DNA of 59,878 bases from Terriglobia bacterium (GTDB lineage Bacteria > Acidobacteriota > Terriglobia > Bryobacterales > Bryobacteraceae): assembly GCA_016650235.1 (NCBI GenBank), contig JAENWC010000142.1:1-59878 (forward strand), read 5' to 3'. The notes beneath the pieces were generated by a model that saw nothing but the letters and a program-made list of their open reading frames with translations, was not told where the DNA came from and did no database searches. Positions 42,037 through 50,143 of the stretch are shown here, one piece after another. Made by a program: the position numbers and the translations under genes. How positions within the stretch are numbered: position 1 is the stretch's first letter; the number at the start of each line of letters is the position of its first letter.

Positions 42037-42801
42037 ATGTTTGAATCATCGTTCGTCACCGAGCCACCGCGGGCCGCGCGAGCCTGGTCACTCTCCACTG
42101 CCGCCGCCGTGCAGGTGCTCATGGCCGGAACGGCTTTGCTGGTTCCGCTATTGTTCATCCCGGCGCTGCCCGGTGTTGTGTGGCGGAGACCGGCGGTGCC
42201 CGCCGCTCCCATGGAGTTGGTTGAGACGCCGCCCGAGTTCAGATCTTTGGCGCAGCCGGCCGCGGGCGGGCACGGATTCCCGTTCCGCCGTGCCTCCGCT
42301 CGCCTCTTCACTCAACCGCGCGGTATTCCCAGTCAGATCGCCATGTTACTGGACGAGCCCACCCTTGACGCCGGATACGGGCCATCCAATGCGACCGGCT
42401 TGCCGGTGCAAAGCGGCATCCCCGGCGTTCTCACCGGTAACCCAATTCAGATGGCGCCCCCAGTGGCAAGGCCCGTCGTGGCTGGCAAGCCGCAGCCACC
42501 GCCGGAACAGCGCGTCTACCGCGTGGGCGGCCGCGTGCAGTCCCCGCTGTTGCTCCACGAGGTGCGTCCGCTGTATCCCACTCTGGCACGGCAGGCCAGA
42601 ATCGCCGGCACGGTCCGCCTGGAGGCGGTCATCGCCAAGGATGGCCTGATCCAATCACTTCGACTGCTGAGCGGTCATCCGCTGCTGGCCCCGGCTGCCC
42701 TCGACGCCGTCCGGCAGTGGCGCTATCGCGCCGCGACGCTCAACGGCCAGCCGGTGGACGTGGCTCTCTCCATCGAGGTGACCTTCACGCTGAGTAACTG
42801 A
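42037..42801 (+). CDS. TonB-family energy-transducer-like protein
   Basis: Protein of 254 residues with GGGAGG before the ATG. A single membrane anchor lies near residues 20-47 (AAVQVLMAGTALLVPLLFIP), followed by a Pro-rich periplasmic linker and a C-terminal TonB domain (residues about 168-254: LLHEVRPLYPTLARQARIAG, TVRLEAVIAKDGLIQSLRLL, AALDAVRQWRYRAATLNGQP). The YP...A...G.V pattern is canonical. No ExbB/ExbD or receptor gene is adjacent. It could energise the outer-membrane transporters numerous in this group, or be a dedicated partner encoded elsewhere. Confidence 0.9.
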   Translation: MFESSFVTEPPRAARAWSLSTAAAVQVLMAGTALLVPLLFIPALPGVVWRRPAVPAAPMELVETPPEFRSLAQPAAGGHGFPFRRASARLFTQPRGIPSQIAMLLDEPTLDAGYGPSNATGLPVQSGIPGVLTGNPIQMAPPVARPVVAGKPQPPPEQRVYRVGGRVQSPLLLHEVRPLYPTLARQARIAGTVRLEAVIAKDGLIQSLRLLSGHPLLAPAALDAVRQWRYRAATLNGQPVDVALSIEVTFTLSN

Positions 42802-42833
42802 GTCGCGACCAAACGGGGCGGTTTTCGGCCTAC

Positions 42834-43793
42834 TTACAGCTTCAGGCTTCCGCGCGGTTTGCCCTGCTCCATTTCGACGAAGGCGTCACGTACCTGCGCC
42901 GGTAGAAAGTCACCGACCCAGTTCTTCACACTGTCAGGCAGCTTGATGCTGGTGGTGGCCGGGTCCGAGCCCTTCATCGTCACTATGTCGCTGAGCTTCT
43001 TGCCTTGCGATCGGGCGGTCTTAACCGCCTTCTGCAATTCCGTCATAAAAAGCGCCTCGCCGGTGAGCACTTCCTTGCCACCCGGCGCGCCGTGGCCGGG
43101 CAACACCGTGGACACGTCCAACTTCAGCGCCCCCTGAACTACGTGGACCCAGTTACCGATATTGGCATCACCGGTATAGTTGAACGGACCGTTCACCACC
43201 GCATCGCCGGTGCACAGAATCTTTTCTTTGGGAAGATAGAGGAAGCCGTCGCCCTTGGTATGCGCCCATCCGAAGTGATGGAACTCGACGCGGCGCGCCC
43301 CGTCGGTGAGCACGTGCGGGCTCTTGGTGAACGTCTCCTTGGGCGGCTCCGCGGTGGCGAGCTTGAGCTCGGCGACATCCTTGCGATCCTTGGCGGATTG
43401 CAGCCAGCGCTCCGGCTCCCGCGCCTTCATCTCCTCGACCACTCCCGCATGCGCCAGCGTGATTGCCCCCTCCTTGGTCCACACCGGGTTGCCGTATGCG
43501 TGATCCCCGTGATGATGCGTGTCAAAGACATACTTCACCGGCTTGCTGGAAAGCTTCCTTGCGTCGGCCAGGGCTTTGCGCGCCCCGTTCGGGAAGTTGG
43601 CATCGACGATGATGAGGTAATCCTTCATCTCGACAATGATGTTGTTGCAGTGGCCTTCGTTCTTCAGATCACCTTCGCGAAACCAGACTCCGTCAGCGAT
43701 CTTTTTCACGCTGTTGGGCTGGCCGGTGAGATAAAAAGAGCCGCCGGCGAGGCAAAGAAAAGCGGCGGCAAGCAAGGTTCGTCGGGTTCGCAT
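42834..43793 (-). CDS. Secreted MBL-fold metallo-hydrolase
   Basis: Metallo-beta-lactamase superfamily protein of 319 residues with leader RRTLLAAAFLCLAGGSFYL. The zinc motif HxHxDH is VFDTHHHGDHAYGNP; a second ligand His is in LPGHGAPGGKE. ILCTGDAVVNGPFNYTGDAN carries the bridging Asp. The ATG at 43793 is preferred; an in-frame GTG lies 12 bases upstream. The SP/MBL combination is seen in periplasmic hydrolases of the quinoprotein-relay type as well as in lactonases, so no substrate is claimed. Confidence 0.9.
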   Translation of the reverse strand: MRTRRTLLAAAFLCLAGGSFYLTGQPNSVKKIADGVWFREGDLKNEGHCNNIIVEMKDYLIIVDANFPNGARKALADARKLSSKPVKYVFDTHHHGDHAYGNPVWTKEGAITLAHAGVVEEMKAREPERWLQSAKDRKDVAELKLATAEPPKETFTKSPHVLTDGARRVEFHHFGWAHTKGDGFLYLPKEKILCTGDAVVNGPFNYTGDANIGNWVHVVQGALKLDVSTVLPGHGAPGGKEVLTGEALFMTELQKAVKTARSQGKKLSDIVTMKGSDPATTSIKLPDSVKNWVGDFLPAQVRDAFVEMEQGKPRGSLKL

Positions 43794-43848
43794 GATGTAG
43801 GCCACAATAGCAGAGCGGCTGGAGGGAATTCAAGCGAGGTGGGTGGTT

Positions 43849-44565
43849 TTATGCGCTAAAGGCTGACCGCTTGATCTGTTTTTTCTTTTCCTCCACCAGC
43901 GGCGCATTCATGAAGGCCAGAAAGGGCTGCATGACATCGAATCGGGCAGTCAATTCCTTCACGAGTTTTGGCGATGTGGCGATGGCGGCATCGAGCTTGG
44001 CAAAAAAGTACCACTGCTTCCGCTTGAGCAGATCGGCCGCGGGGTGTGCGGCATCGAACCCCTTGGGAATACGGGAAAGCTGAGACCCTTGCAATGTCCC
44101 CATCAAGCGGGCGAACTGTTTGGAAGTGGTGAGGCGGTCGAAATCTTTGTGGTGACCGGCGAGCAGCGTTCGCAGCAGCAGCAACTGCTCGGGCTGCGGC
44201 ATATAGACGCCGCCGGCGATATCCAATCCGTCCGGTGAAATGGCGCAATAAAGGCTTGCGCTGGCGTGTTTGTCGAGCCCGCGATGCACAAACAGAGCAG
44301 CGATGTGGGTCTTGTAAGGCGTCTTGTCGTTGCTGAAACGCGTGTCGCGGTAGAAGCGATAGATGGCCCGCTTGGGGTCGGTGATGAACTCTGGCGCGGT
44401 CCTCGCCAAGTGCGCATTGAGTTGGGAGACGAGCGCCGTCATCGGCTCCTTCACCTTCTCCTCAAAAACAGGCTTCCTGGCCTGGAACCACTCACGGTTA
44501 TTGTTCCTCTTGAGTTGCCGGAGGAAAGTGATCCCTTCCGGCGGGAAACCGGCAAATGCGGCCAT
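43849..44565 (-). CDS. DUF2461 (TIGR02453) family protein
   Basis: Cytosolic protein of 238 residues. FPPEGITFLRQLKRNNNREW, KRAIYRFYRDTRFSNDKTPY and GGVYMPQPEQLLLLR match DUF2461, whose function is unknown. The start at 44565 (MAAFAGF) fits the family N-terminus; the frame is open further upstream but without family similarity. It is divergent from murB. Confidence 0.88.
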   Translation of the reverse strand: MAAFAGFPPEGITFLRQLKRNNNREWFQARKPVFEEKVKEPMTALVSQLNAHLARTAPEFITDPKRAIYRFYRDTRFSNDKTPYKTHIAALFVHRGLDKHASASLYCAISPDGLDIAGGVYMPQPEQLLLLRTLLAGHHKDFDRLTTSKQFARLMGTLQGSQLSRIPKGFDAAHPAADLLKRKQWYFFAKLDAAIATSPKLVKELTARFDVMQPFLAFMNAPLVEEKKKQIKRSAFSA

Positions 44566-44627
44566 ACAACAAGCCCTCCATAAGTAAACGCGCACAACGG
44601 AGCGCGGCCGCGCCCTGTGCCCTTCTG

Positions 44628-44633
44628 TATAAT
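44628..44633 (+). promoter_or_regulatory. Perfect -10 hexamer upstream of murB
   Basis: TATAAT, an exact match to the sigma-70 -10, lies seven bases before the TTG that I use as the murB start. No good -35 is seen at the right distance. If functional, the murB mRNA would start near 44640 and be leaderless or nearly so, and the upstream GTG at 44617 could not be used. Confidence 0.35.
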
Positions 44634-44640
44634 CGGGAGT

Positions 44641-45639
44641 TTGGAAGCGACAGCCGAACCATTGTACCCCTCCACCAGCCTCGTCCAGGATGTGCGGAGC
44701 CGCCTGCAACCGATCCCGGGATTGCGAGTAAGCGAAGGGGAGCCGTTGAAGCTGCATACCCGATTCGGCATTGGGGGGGAGGCCGGACTTCTGGCCGAGG
44801 CCTCCTCGGAAGAGGCCTTCCTGGCCGCCTTGGCTGTTGTAAGGGAGAGGCAGGTTCCACTCGCCCTCATTGGCGGTGGATCCAACCTGGTGGTCTCGGA
44901 TCAGGGATTCCCGGGCTTGGTGCTTCGATACCTGGGGGATCGCATCGGGGCGGACGGAACAAGGGTGAGCGTAGAGGCCGGCGCCGAACTACAGGCGCTG
45001 GTGGATTTCACTATTGACAGGGGACTGCGGGGACTGGGAACCATGACCGGGATTCCGGGTTGGGTTGGCGCGGCGGTTTACGGTAATGCCGGCGCCTATG
45101 GCCACTCCATCGCCGAGCGCGTCTCGCTAGTCCGCTATTGGGATGGGGAAAAAATGTGCTCGGCCCATCGTGAACAGTGCTGCTTTGCCTACCGCGAGAG
45201 CATTTTCAAAAAGCACAAGAGCTGGTTCATCTTTTCGGCGGAGCTTTCCATGGATGCGGCTGACCCGAACGAACTGCGCAAAGCGGCTGATGAGATTCGG
45301 CGTGTTCGTGATGCCAAGTATCCGCCTTCTATGCGGTGCGCGGGAAGCATTTTCAAGAACTGCATTCTAGCCGATCTGCCGGCCGCGGTTGTGGCGCAAG
45401 TGCCGGCGCAAGTGGTGCGGGAGGGCAAGATTCCAGCGGCCTGGTTTCTGGAGCAGGTGGGTGCGAAAGGGATGCGGCGCGGCGACATTCAGGTGGCTTC
45501 CTACCACGCCAATCTCATCTACAACGACGGGAACGGCAGGGCTGAGGATCTGTGTCATGTGATCAGGGAATTGAAGCAGCGTGTGCTGGATCGTTTTGGA
45601 TTCGAGTTGGAAGAAGAGGTACAGTACATCGGATTCTAG
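44641..45639 (+). CDS. murB: UDP-N-acetylenolpyruvoylglucosamine reductase MurB
   Basis: Reduces UDP-GlcNAc-enolpyruvate to UDP-MurNAc in peptidoglycan synthesis, about 332 residues. The FAD fold starts with LHTRFGIGGEAGLLAEASSE; LALIGGGSNLVVSDQGFPG and GLGTMTGIPGWVGAAVYGNA are the flavin site. The active-site proton donor region reads CAGSIFKNC, and GAKGMRRGDIQVASYHANLI with the late Glu are conserved. Start is uncertain: GTG 44617, TTG 44641 and GTG 44692 are all in frame and none has a well-spaced Shine-Dalgarno. Convergent with the MFS gene, two bases apart. Confidence 0.94.
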   Translation: MEATAEPLYPSTSLVQDVRSRLQPIPGLRVSEGEPLKLHTRFGIGGEAGLLAEASSEEAFLAALAVVRERQVPLALIGGGSNLVVSDQGFPGLVLRYLGDRIGADGTRVSVEAGAELQALVDFTIDRGLRGLGTMTGIPGWVGAAVYGNAGAYGHSIAERVSLVRYWDGEKMCSAHREQCCFAYRESIFKKHKSWFIFSAELSMDAADPNELRKAADEIRRVRDAKYPPSMRCAGSIFKNCILADLPAAVVAQVPAQVVREGKIPAAWFLEQVGAKGMRRGDIQVASYHANLIYNDGNGRAEDLCHVIRELKQRVLDRFGFELEEEVQYIGF

Positions 45640-45641
45640 AA

Positions 45642-46889
45642 CTACTCGAGCTCCACGCGCCGGGTTTCCGGCAGCGCCAGCATCAACGCGGCCGCCAGCA
45701 GGAAGAACGCCGAATTGAGCGCCAGCGCGCGGCCCAGGCCTTGCGAATCGGCCAAGGCGCCCACGGCCCACGGGGCGCCGGCACATAAAGCGCGGCCGAA
45801 GTTGTAGGAAAACCCCATGCCTGCGCCTCGTAGAGAGGTGGGGAAAAGTTCCGCGAGCATCGCGCCGAACAGGGAAAAGTATCCGCTGCCGAAGAACCCG
45901 ATCAAAGGCGCCAAGAGCAGCAGCACGGCTCCGGCGGAGGATCCGGCCCAGGACGGCGCCCCCCCATAGACCGGCGTCAAAGCGGCAATGGCCAACATGA
46001 AGCCGATGAAGACGGGCCGGCGTCCGTAACGGTCGGCCAGAAAGCCGAAGGAAAGATATCCTGCGAGCGCTCCGATCTGCATCGCAAACATCCAGCCGCT
46101 ACCGGCGACCAGGCCCAGGCCCGCTCCGCCCTGCTCTCGTGGGGCGGAAAGGAAGGAAGGCAGCCAAGTGAACAATCCCCAGTAGCCGAGCAGAACGGCT
46201 GTGGTGAGCGCTGTGGCTGCGAGCGTGAGCCGGCCGAGTGGTGGCCGGAAGAGGCTGATCAGGGGAACGGCCCGTTTCCGGGCGATCCAGATAGCGGGTT
46301 CGGTTACCTTACGGCGAATCCCGACCGTCAGCAGGGCGGGGAGGACCCCCACCAGGAAAAGGGTACGCCAGCCCCATCGGGGGAGAACCACGGCGGCGAG
46401 CGCAGCCGCAAGCATATAGCCGAGGGCCCAGCCCGATTGCATGACGCCCATGGCTTTCGCGCGATGTTGGGCCGGCCAGGATTCGGCCACCAATACGGCG
46501 CCCGCCGACCACTCTCCGCCCATCCCGAGGCCGACCAAAGTACGCCAGAATAATAAAGTTGACAGACTGGTTGCGGAGGCTGTTCCGCCCGAGGCAAGCG
46601 AGAAGAGCAAGATGGTGTAAATCAGGGTTTTTCGCCGTCCGATGCGGTCGGCTAGCAAGCCTGCGGCTACGCCGCCGAAGGAGGAGGCAACCAGTGTAAA
46701 TCCGCTGATGAGGCCAGCCTGGGCATTACTGAGCGCGAATTCCTCTTTAAGTGATTGAATCGAAAACACGTAAAGAAGCACATCGCACGCGTCGAGCAGG
46801 TAGCCGAGTGTGGCGGCCGCGAGTGCGATCCATTTCGGGTCGTGGAGGAAGCCGATTTTGCCGGGTGCGGCAGCAGGCGCAATTGGCAT
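45642..46889 (-). CDS. MFS transporter (metabolite:proton symporter type)
   Basis: Twelve-helix inner-membrane permease of 415 residues. The cytosolic loop 2-3 motif is GLLADRIGRRKTLIYTILL and its repeat in the second half is GFLADRYGRRPVFIGF. LLDACDVLLYVFSIQSLKEE at helix 1 and GEWSAGAVLVAESWPAQHRA at helix 4-5 match the AAHS/sialate/shikimate branch that imports small carboxylates. The substrate is unknown. A lone gene, convergent with murB. Confidence 0.9.
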   Translation of the reverse strand: MPIAPAAAPGKIGFLHDPKWIALAAATLGYLLDACDVLLYVFSIQSLKEEFALSNAQAGLISGFTLVASSFGGVAAGLLADRIGRRKTLIYTILLFSLASGGTASATSLSTLLFWRTLVGLGMGGEWSAGAVLVAESWPAQHRAKAMGVMQSGWALGYMLAAALAAVVLPRWGWRTLFLVGVLPALLTVGIRRKVTEPAIWIARKRAVPLISLFRPPLGRLTLAATALTTAVLLGYWGLFTWLPSFLSAPREQGGAGLGLVAGSGWMFAMQIGALAGYLSFGFLADRYGRRPVFIGFMLAIAALTPVYGGAPSWAGSSAGAVLLLLAPLIGFFGSGYFSLFGAMLAELFPTSLRGAGMGFSYNFGRALCAGAPWAVGALADSQGLGRALALNSAFFLLAAALMLALPETRRVELE

Positions 46890-47029
46890 GGAGGAAGACT
46901 AGCATATCGAAAATCGGTAACCTGGGACGGGGTTGGCGCGCCTTTCCAAATGGAGTCGCTTCGGCCATGCTATGGTTAGCGTGTATCCCTGTAGCTGGAT
47001 AGCCTGCAAGTGGCTTGAGAGAGGTGTTC

Positions 47030-48370
47030 ATGTCGGCGCTCGGAAATCCGAAACTTTCACCTGTTGAAGCTCCCGCAAAACGTGGAGCGCCGGAGATTCC
47101 GGCGCCGCCGTCGCGGGGCGCTGCCTGGAAGTGGATCCTTGTATTGGTGGCCATCGGCGGCGGCGCGCTCACAGCATGGCAACTTTGGTTGAAGCCCAAG
47201 CAACCGGATCCGGCTGCCGCCGCCTTGGCGTCGGTTCGCACGACGAAAGTGGTGGTGGGTCCCATCGAGAAGAAGCTGCGTCTGTCGGGCCAAACCACCT
47301 CGAAGGAGTTCTTCAACATCACCGCTCCCATTTCGCGAGGCCGTGAATCGGGCAGTGAGATGATTCTGCTTTATCTGATTCCGTCCGGCACGCGCGTGAA
47401 GAAGGGCGCCTTGCTGGCCCAGATCGATGCCAAGGCTCAGGAAGATCACATCGACGACGTGAAGGACGAAATTGAAAGGGCCGAAGCCGACATTCGCAAG
47501 CGCAAGGCAGAGCATGCCATCGACACCGAGAACCTGAATCAGACCATTCTGATTGCGAAGGCTGACTTTGAAAAAGCCGCATTGGATGCCAAGCCTGCCG
47601 AAACTCGCACCGTGATCGACCAGGAACTGCTGAAGCTGACGGTCGAGGAAGCTGCGGCGCGTTACAAGGATGCGCAGTCGCAGGTGCGGTACAAGCTGAT
47701 TGGACAGAAGGCGGAGCTTCGAATTCTGGAGATCACAAAACTGCGGCAGGTCTCGCATCATGACAAACATGTGGTGGATCTGGTGAAGTCGACGATCAAG
47801 GCTCCGATGGACGGGCTGGCTGTTGTGCAGGCCACCTACCGCGGTGGCGATTGGAACCTGATTCAGCAGGGCGACCAATTGATGCCCGGACAATTATTCA
47901 TGAAAGTGGTGAACCCGGAGAACATGCAGGTGGAAGGCTTCCTGAACCAGTCCGAAAGCGACATCGTGAGAATCGGGATGACGGCGCGGATCAGCTTTGA
48001 CGCTTTTGGCGGCATGAGTTTCCCCGGGAAGCTTTACAGCATCGGCGCCATGGCCGCCGGTGGTATGCGCAGCGGCAACTTTATCCGTAGCATTCCGATG
48101 AAGGTCACCATACAGGGCTCCGATCCGAAGCTGATTCCGGATTTGTCGGCCGCCGTGGATCTGCTCGTTGAGCGGCAGGACAACGTGAAAAAGATTCCGC
48201 TTGCGGCCGTGCATAAGGATGGCCAGCAGGATGTCGTCTTTGTCAAACGTAATGGGCGCTTTGAAAAGCATGCCGTTACGCTCGGCTTGACCACCGCCAC
48301 GCACGCCGCGGTGACGGCGGGATTGGACGGCGGCGAAGAGATCGCGCTGAGCCGCCCGGCTGGGGTTTAG
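47030..48370 (+). CDS. HlyD/MacA-like periplasmic adaptor
   Basis: Membrane-anchored adaptor of 446 residues. The start at 47030 follows GAGAGG. One membrane helix (WILVLVAIGGGALTAWQLWL) is followed by a lipoyl half, a coiled-coil around residues 130-230 (VKDEIERAEADIRKRKAEHA and YKDAQSQVRYKLIGQKAELR) and the second half (STIKAPMDGLAVVQATYRGG) with beta-barrel (RIGMTARISFDAFGGMSFPG). No ABC or RND pump gene is next to it, so its partner is outside the window or it acts with an unlinked pump. Confidence 0.88.
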   Translation: MSALGNPKLSPVEAPAKRGAPEIPAPPSRGAAWKWILVLVAIGGGALTAWQLWLKPKQPDPAAAALASVRTTKVVVGPIEKKLRLSGQTTSKEFFNITAPISRGRESGSEMILLYLIPSGTRVKKGALLAQIDAKAQEDHIDDVKDEIERAEADIRKRKAEHAIDTENLNQTILIAKADFEKAALDAKPAETRTVIDQELLKLTVEEAAARYKDAQSQVRYKLIGQKAELRILEITKLRQVSHHDKHVVDLVKSTIKAPMDGLAVVQATYRGGDWNLIQQGDQLMPGQLFMKVVNPENMQVEGFLNQSESDIVRIGMTARISFDAFGGMSFPGKLYSIGAMAAGGMRSGNFIRSIPMKVTIQGSDPKLIPDLSAAVDLLVERQDNVKKIPLAAVHKDGQQDVVFVKRNGRFEKHAVTLGLTTATHAAVTAGLDGGEEIALSRPAGV

Positions 48371-48397
48371 CAAGACCTGTAGGATAGGCCTCCTGGG

Positions 48398-48997
48398 TTA
48401 TTGACTACCCGCGGGTGCTCTTTTGGTCAACTCCGCGTCGATTGTAATGGTTACTTCGTCGCCGACTGTGACGCCGCCCGCCTCCAGCACGCGGTTCCAA
48501 ATTATGCCGAACTCCTTGCGGCTGACCTTGGCGGTAGCCGTGGCGCCGATGCGCTCACCACCCCTGTCCTTGATTGGCGCCGTTAGTCCGTCTACGTGGA
48601 AGATGGTCTGCCTTGTGACTCCCCGCATGGTCAGATTGCCGGTCACCTTGAATTTGCCTTGGCCGGCTGGTTCCACCTTTGTGGATTGAAAGGTCATCGT
48701 GGGATATTTCTGTACGTCGAAGAAGTCGGGGCTCTTGAGATGCGCGTCCCGTTTCGCCTCCCTCGTGTCAACGGTCGAAACATCCACTTCGGCCTGAACG
48801 CTTGCAGCGGCAGGGTTGGCCGGATCATAACGAATGGTACCGGTCAGCTTCCCGAAATGTCCCCGGACGGTGGACACCATCAAGTGACGGACCGAGAACT
48901 GCGCGGCCGAGTGTGCCCGGTCAATCTGCCAGTCCTGTGCCAACGAAGTGGCACAGCAGGCGAGCGCAACAATCGCGTAACTACTACATCTCATCAT
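48398..48997 (-). CDS. YceI-family periplasmic lipocalin-like protein
   Basis: Exported protein of 199 residues with leader MMRCSSYAIVALACCATSLA and GAGAGGAAGTGG before the start. WQIDRAHSAAQFSVRHLMVS, GHFGKLTGTIRYDPANP and SPDFFDVQKYPTMTFQST are YceI hallmarks, as is the late EFGIIWNRVLEAGGVTVGDE. YceI proteins bind polyisoprenoid or similar lipids. The reading frame continues upstream to 49138 without family similarity; 48997 is preferred. Confidence 0.94.
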   Translation of the reverse strand: MMRCSSYAIVALACCATSLAQDWQIDRAHSAAQFSVRHLMVSTVRGHFGKLTGTIRYDPANPAAASVQAEVDVSTVDTREAKRDAHLKSPDFFDVQKYPTMTFQSTKVEPAGQGKFKVTGNLTMRGVTRQTIFHVDGLTAPIKDRGGERIGATATAKVSRKEFGIIWNRVLEAGGVTVGDEVTITIDAELTKRAPAGSQ

Positions 48998-49031
48998 GTT
49001 GAACCACTTCCTCTCAAATCCAGTCGAAGCG

Positions 49032-50099
49032 TTACCGTACCGGCGGGGTTTCGGACGTCTTGTCTTCCGGCAGCGGTTCCGGCGTGTCGAAGGTAATGGT
49101 TGCCTCGGCGCCGAACTTGCGGTACATACGAAACTCAACGTCGTTCTTTACCAGGAATTTCCCCTCGCGCATGCGCATGGTGTGCTTGAGCGGCAGCATG
49201 AACTCGGAATTGCTGATTTTCACCATGTCATAGTCCAGTTCCACCGAAGCCTGTTGCACCGGAAAAGACGGCGGTAAACCTGACGCTTCCAGTTTGATGC
49301 GTGTCACCGAGCCCCAGTCGCGATCAATATAGATCAGGCCGGTATAGCCGGGCGTGATCTGCTGGGTTCGCTGATAACTGATGCTCCATTTGGATCGGGC
49401 CTGCCGCACCAGATAGCGGTAGACATGCATGCGGCGTCCCCGGAGCGTGGCCCAGCGTTCCCAGGCGAACTCGGTTTCCGAGGCCGGCTCAAATACCTCT
49501 CTCAGCATCGAGCCGAATTCACCGGCCGAATTCGATCCGCCCAGTTGGTCATAGCTGATATCGGTGGGCTGGCTATTGACCAGGATCACCTTGTAATCCT
49601 CTTTCTGGTCAAAGTAGGACAGGCGTGTGGTAATGACGTCCTGGCGCTGCCAGAACTCGAGCCCGGTGGGGTCCACATAGCGGCGGGTCACCTGCGTGCA
49701 AATGAAGTCCGGCAGACGCTTGGTATAGTTCAGCGCATACTCTCGCGCCTGCTCGATGATCTTTTTCTGGTCTTCGGGGGACGGCGCGGGAATCGGGGTG
49801 GGCAGAGGCTTGGGAGCATCGGGTTGAGGCTCGGCGCGGGTGGACGAGGTCCGGCTTAATTCCTCCAGGGCTTCCACGGTTTTGTAGCCGATGCCGTACC
49901 CTTGCAGGTCTTCAATAGTCCGGGCATCCAGTTTCTCGGTCAGCACGACGCGCTTCAGGTAGGCGGCCACCTTGCGGTCATCGTGCTTGAGGTCGACCGA
50001 AGAGCGCAGAAAAGACTTGAGCTGCGCCACGGTCATTTTCATCTGACCGGGCAGCACCAGGGCGAGAATCAGCAGGATTACAGCCATGCGCCGCGCCAT
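49032..50099 (-). CDS. Secreted protein of unknown function
   Basis: I do not recognise this 355-residue protein. It has a leader (MAVILLILALVLPGQ), a helical N-terminal part (VAQLKSFLRSSVDLKHDDRK then LKRVVLTEKLDARTIEDLQG), a Pro-rich linker (PKPLPTPIPAPSPEDQ) and a long beta-rich domain starting LPDFICTQVTRRY and ending FRMYRKFGAEATITFD. That shape recalls a family of large, poorly described acidobacterial exported proteins, possibly outer-membrane lipoprotein-binding folds. The start at 50099 is preferred over 50132. Confidence 0.7.
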   Translation of the reverse strand: MARRMAVILLILALVLPGQMKMTVAQLKSFLRSSVDLKHDDRKVAAYLKRVVLTEKLDARTIEDLQGYGIGYKTVEALEELSRTSSTRAEPQPDAPKPLPTPIPAPSPEDQKKIIEQAREYALNYTKRLPDFICTQVTRRYVDPTGLEFWQRQDVITTRLSYFDQKEDYKVILVNSQPTDISYDQLGGSNSAGEFGSMLREVFEPASETEFAWERWATLRGRRMHVYRYLVRQARSKWSISYQRTQQITPGYTGLIYIDRDWGSVTRIKLEASGLPPSFPVQQASVELDYDMVKISNSEFMLPLKHTMRMREGKFLVKNDVEFRMYRKFGAEATITFDTPEPLPEDKTSETPPVR

Positions 50100-50143
50100 A
50101 CATCCATTGTCGCTCAAACGGGCGCCGCGCAAACTCTCCTGGC

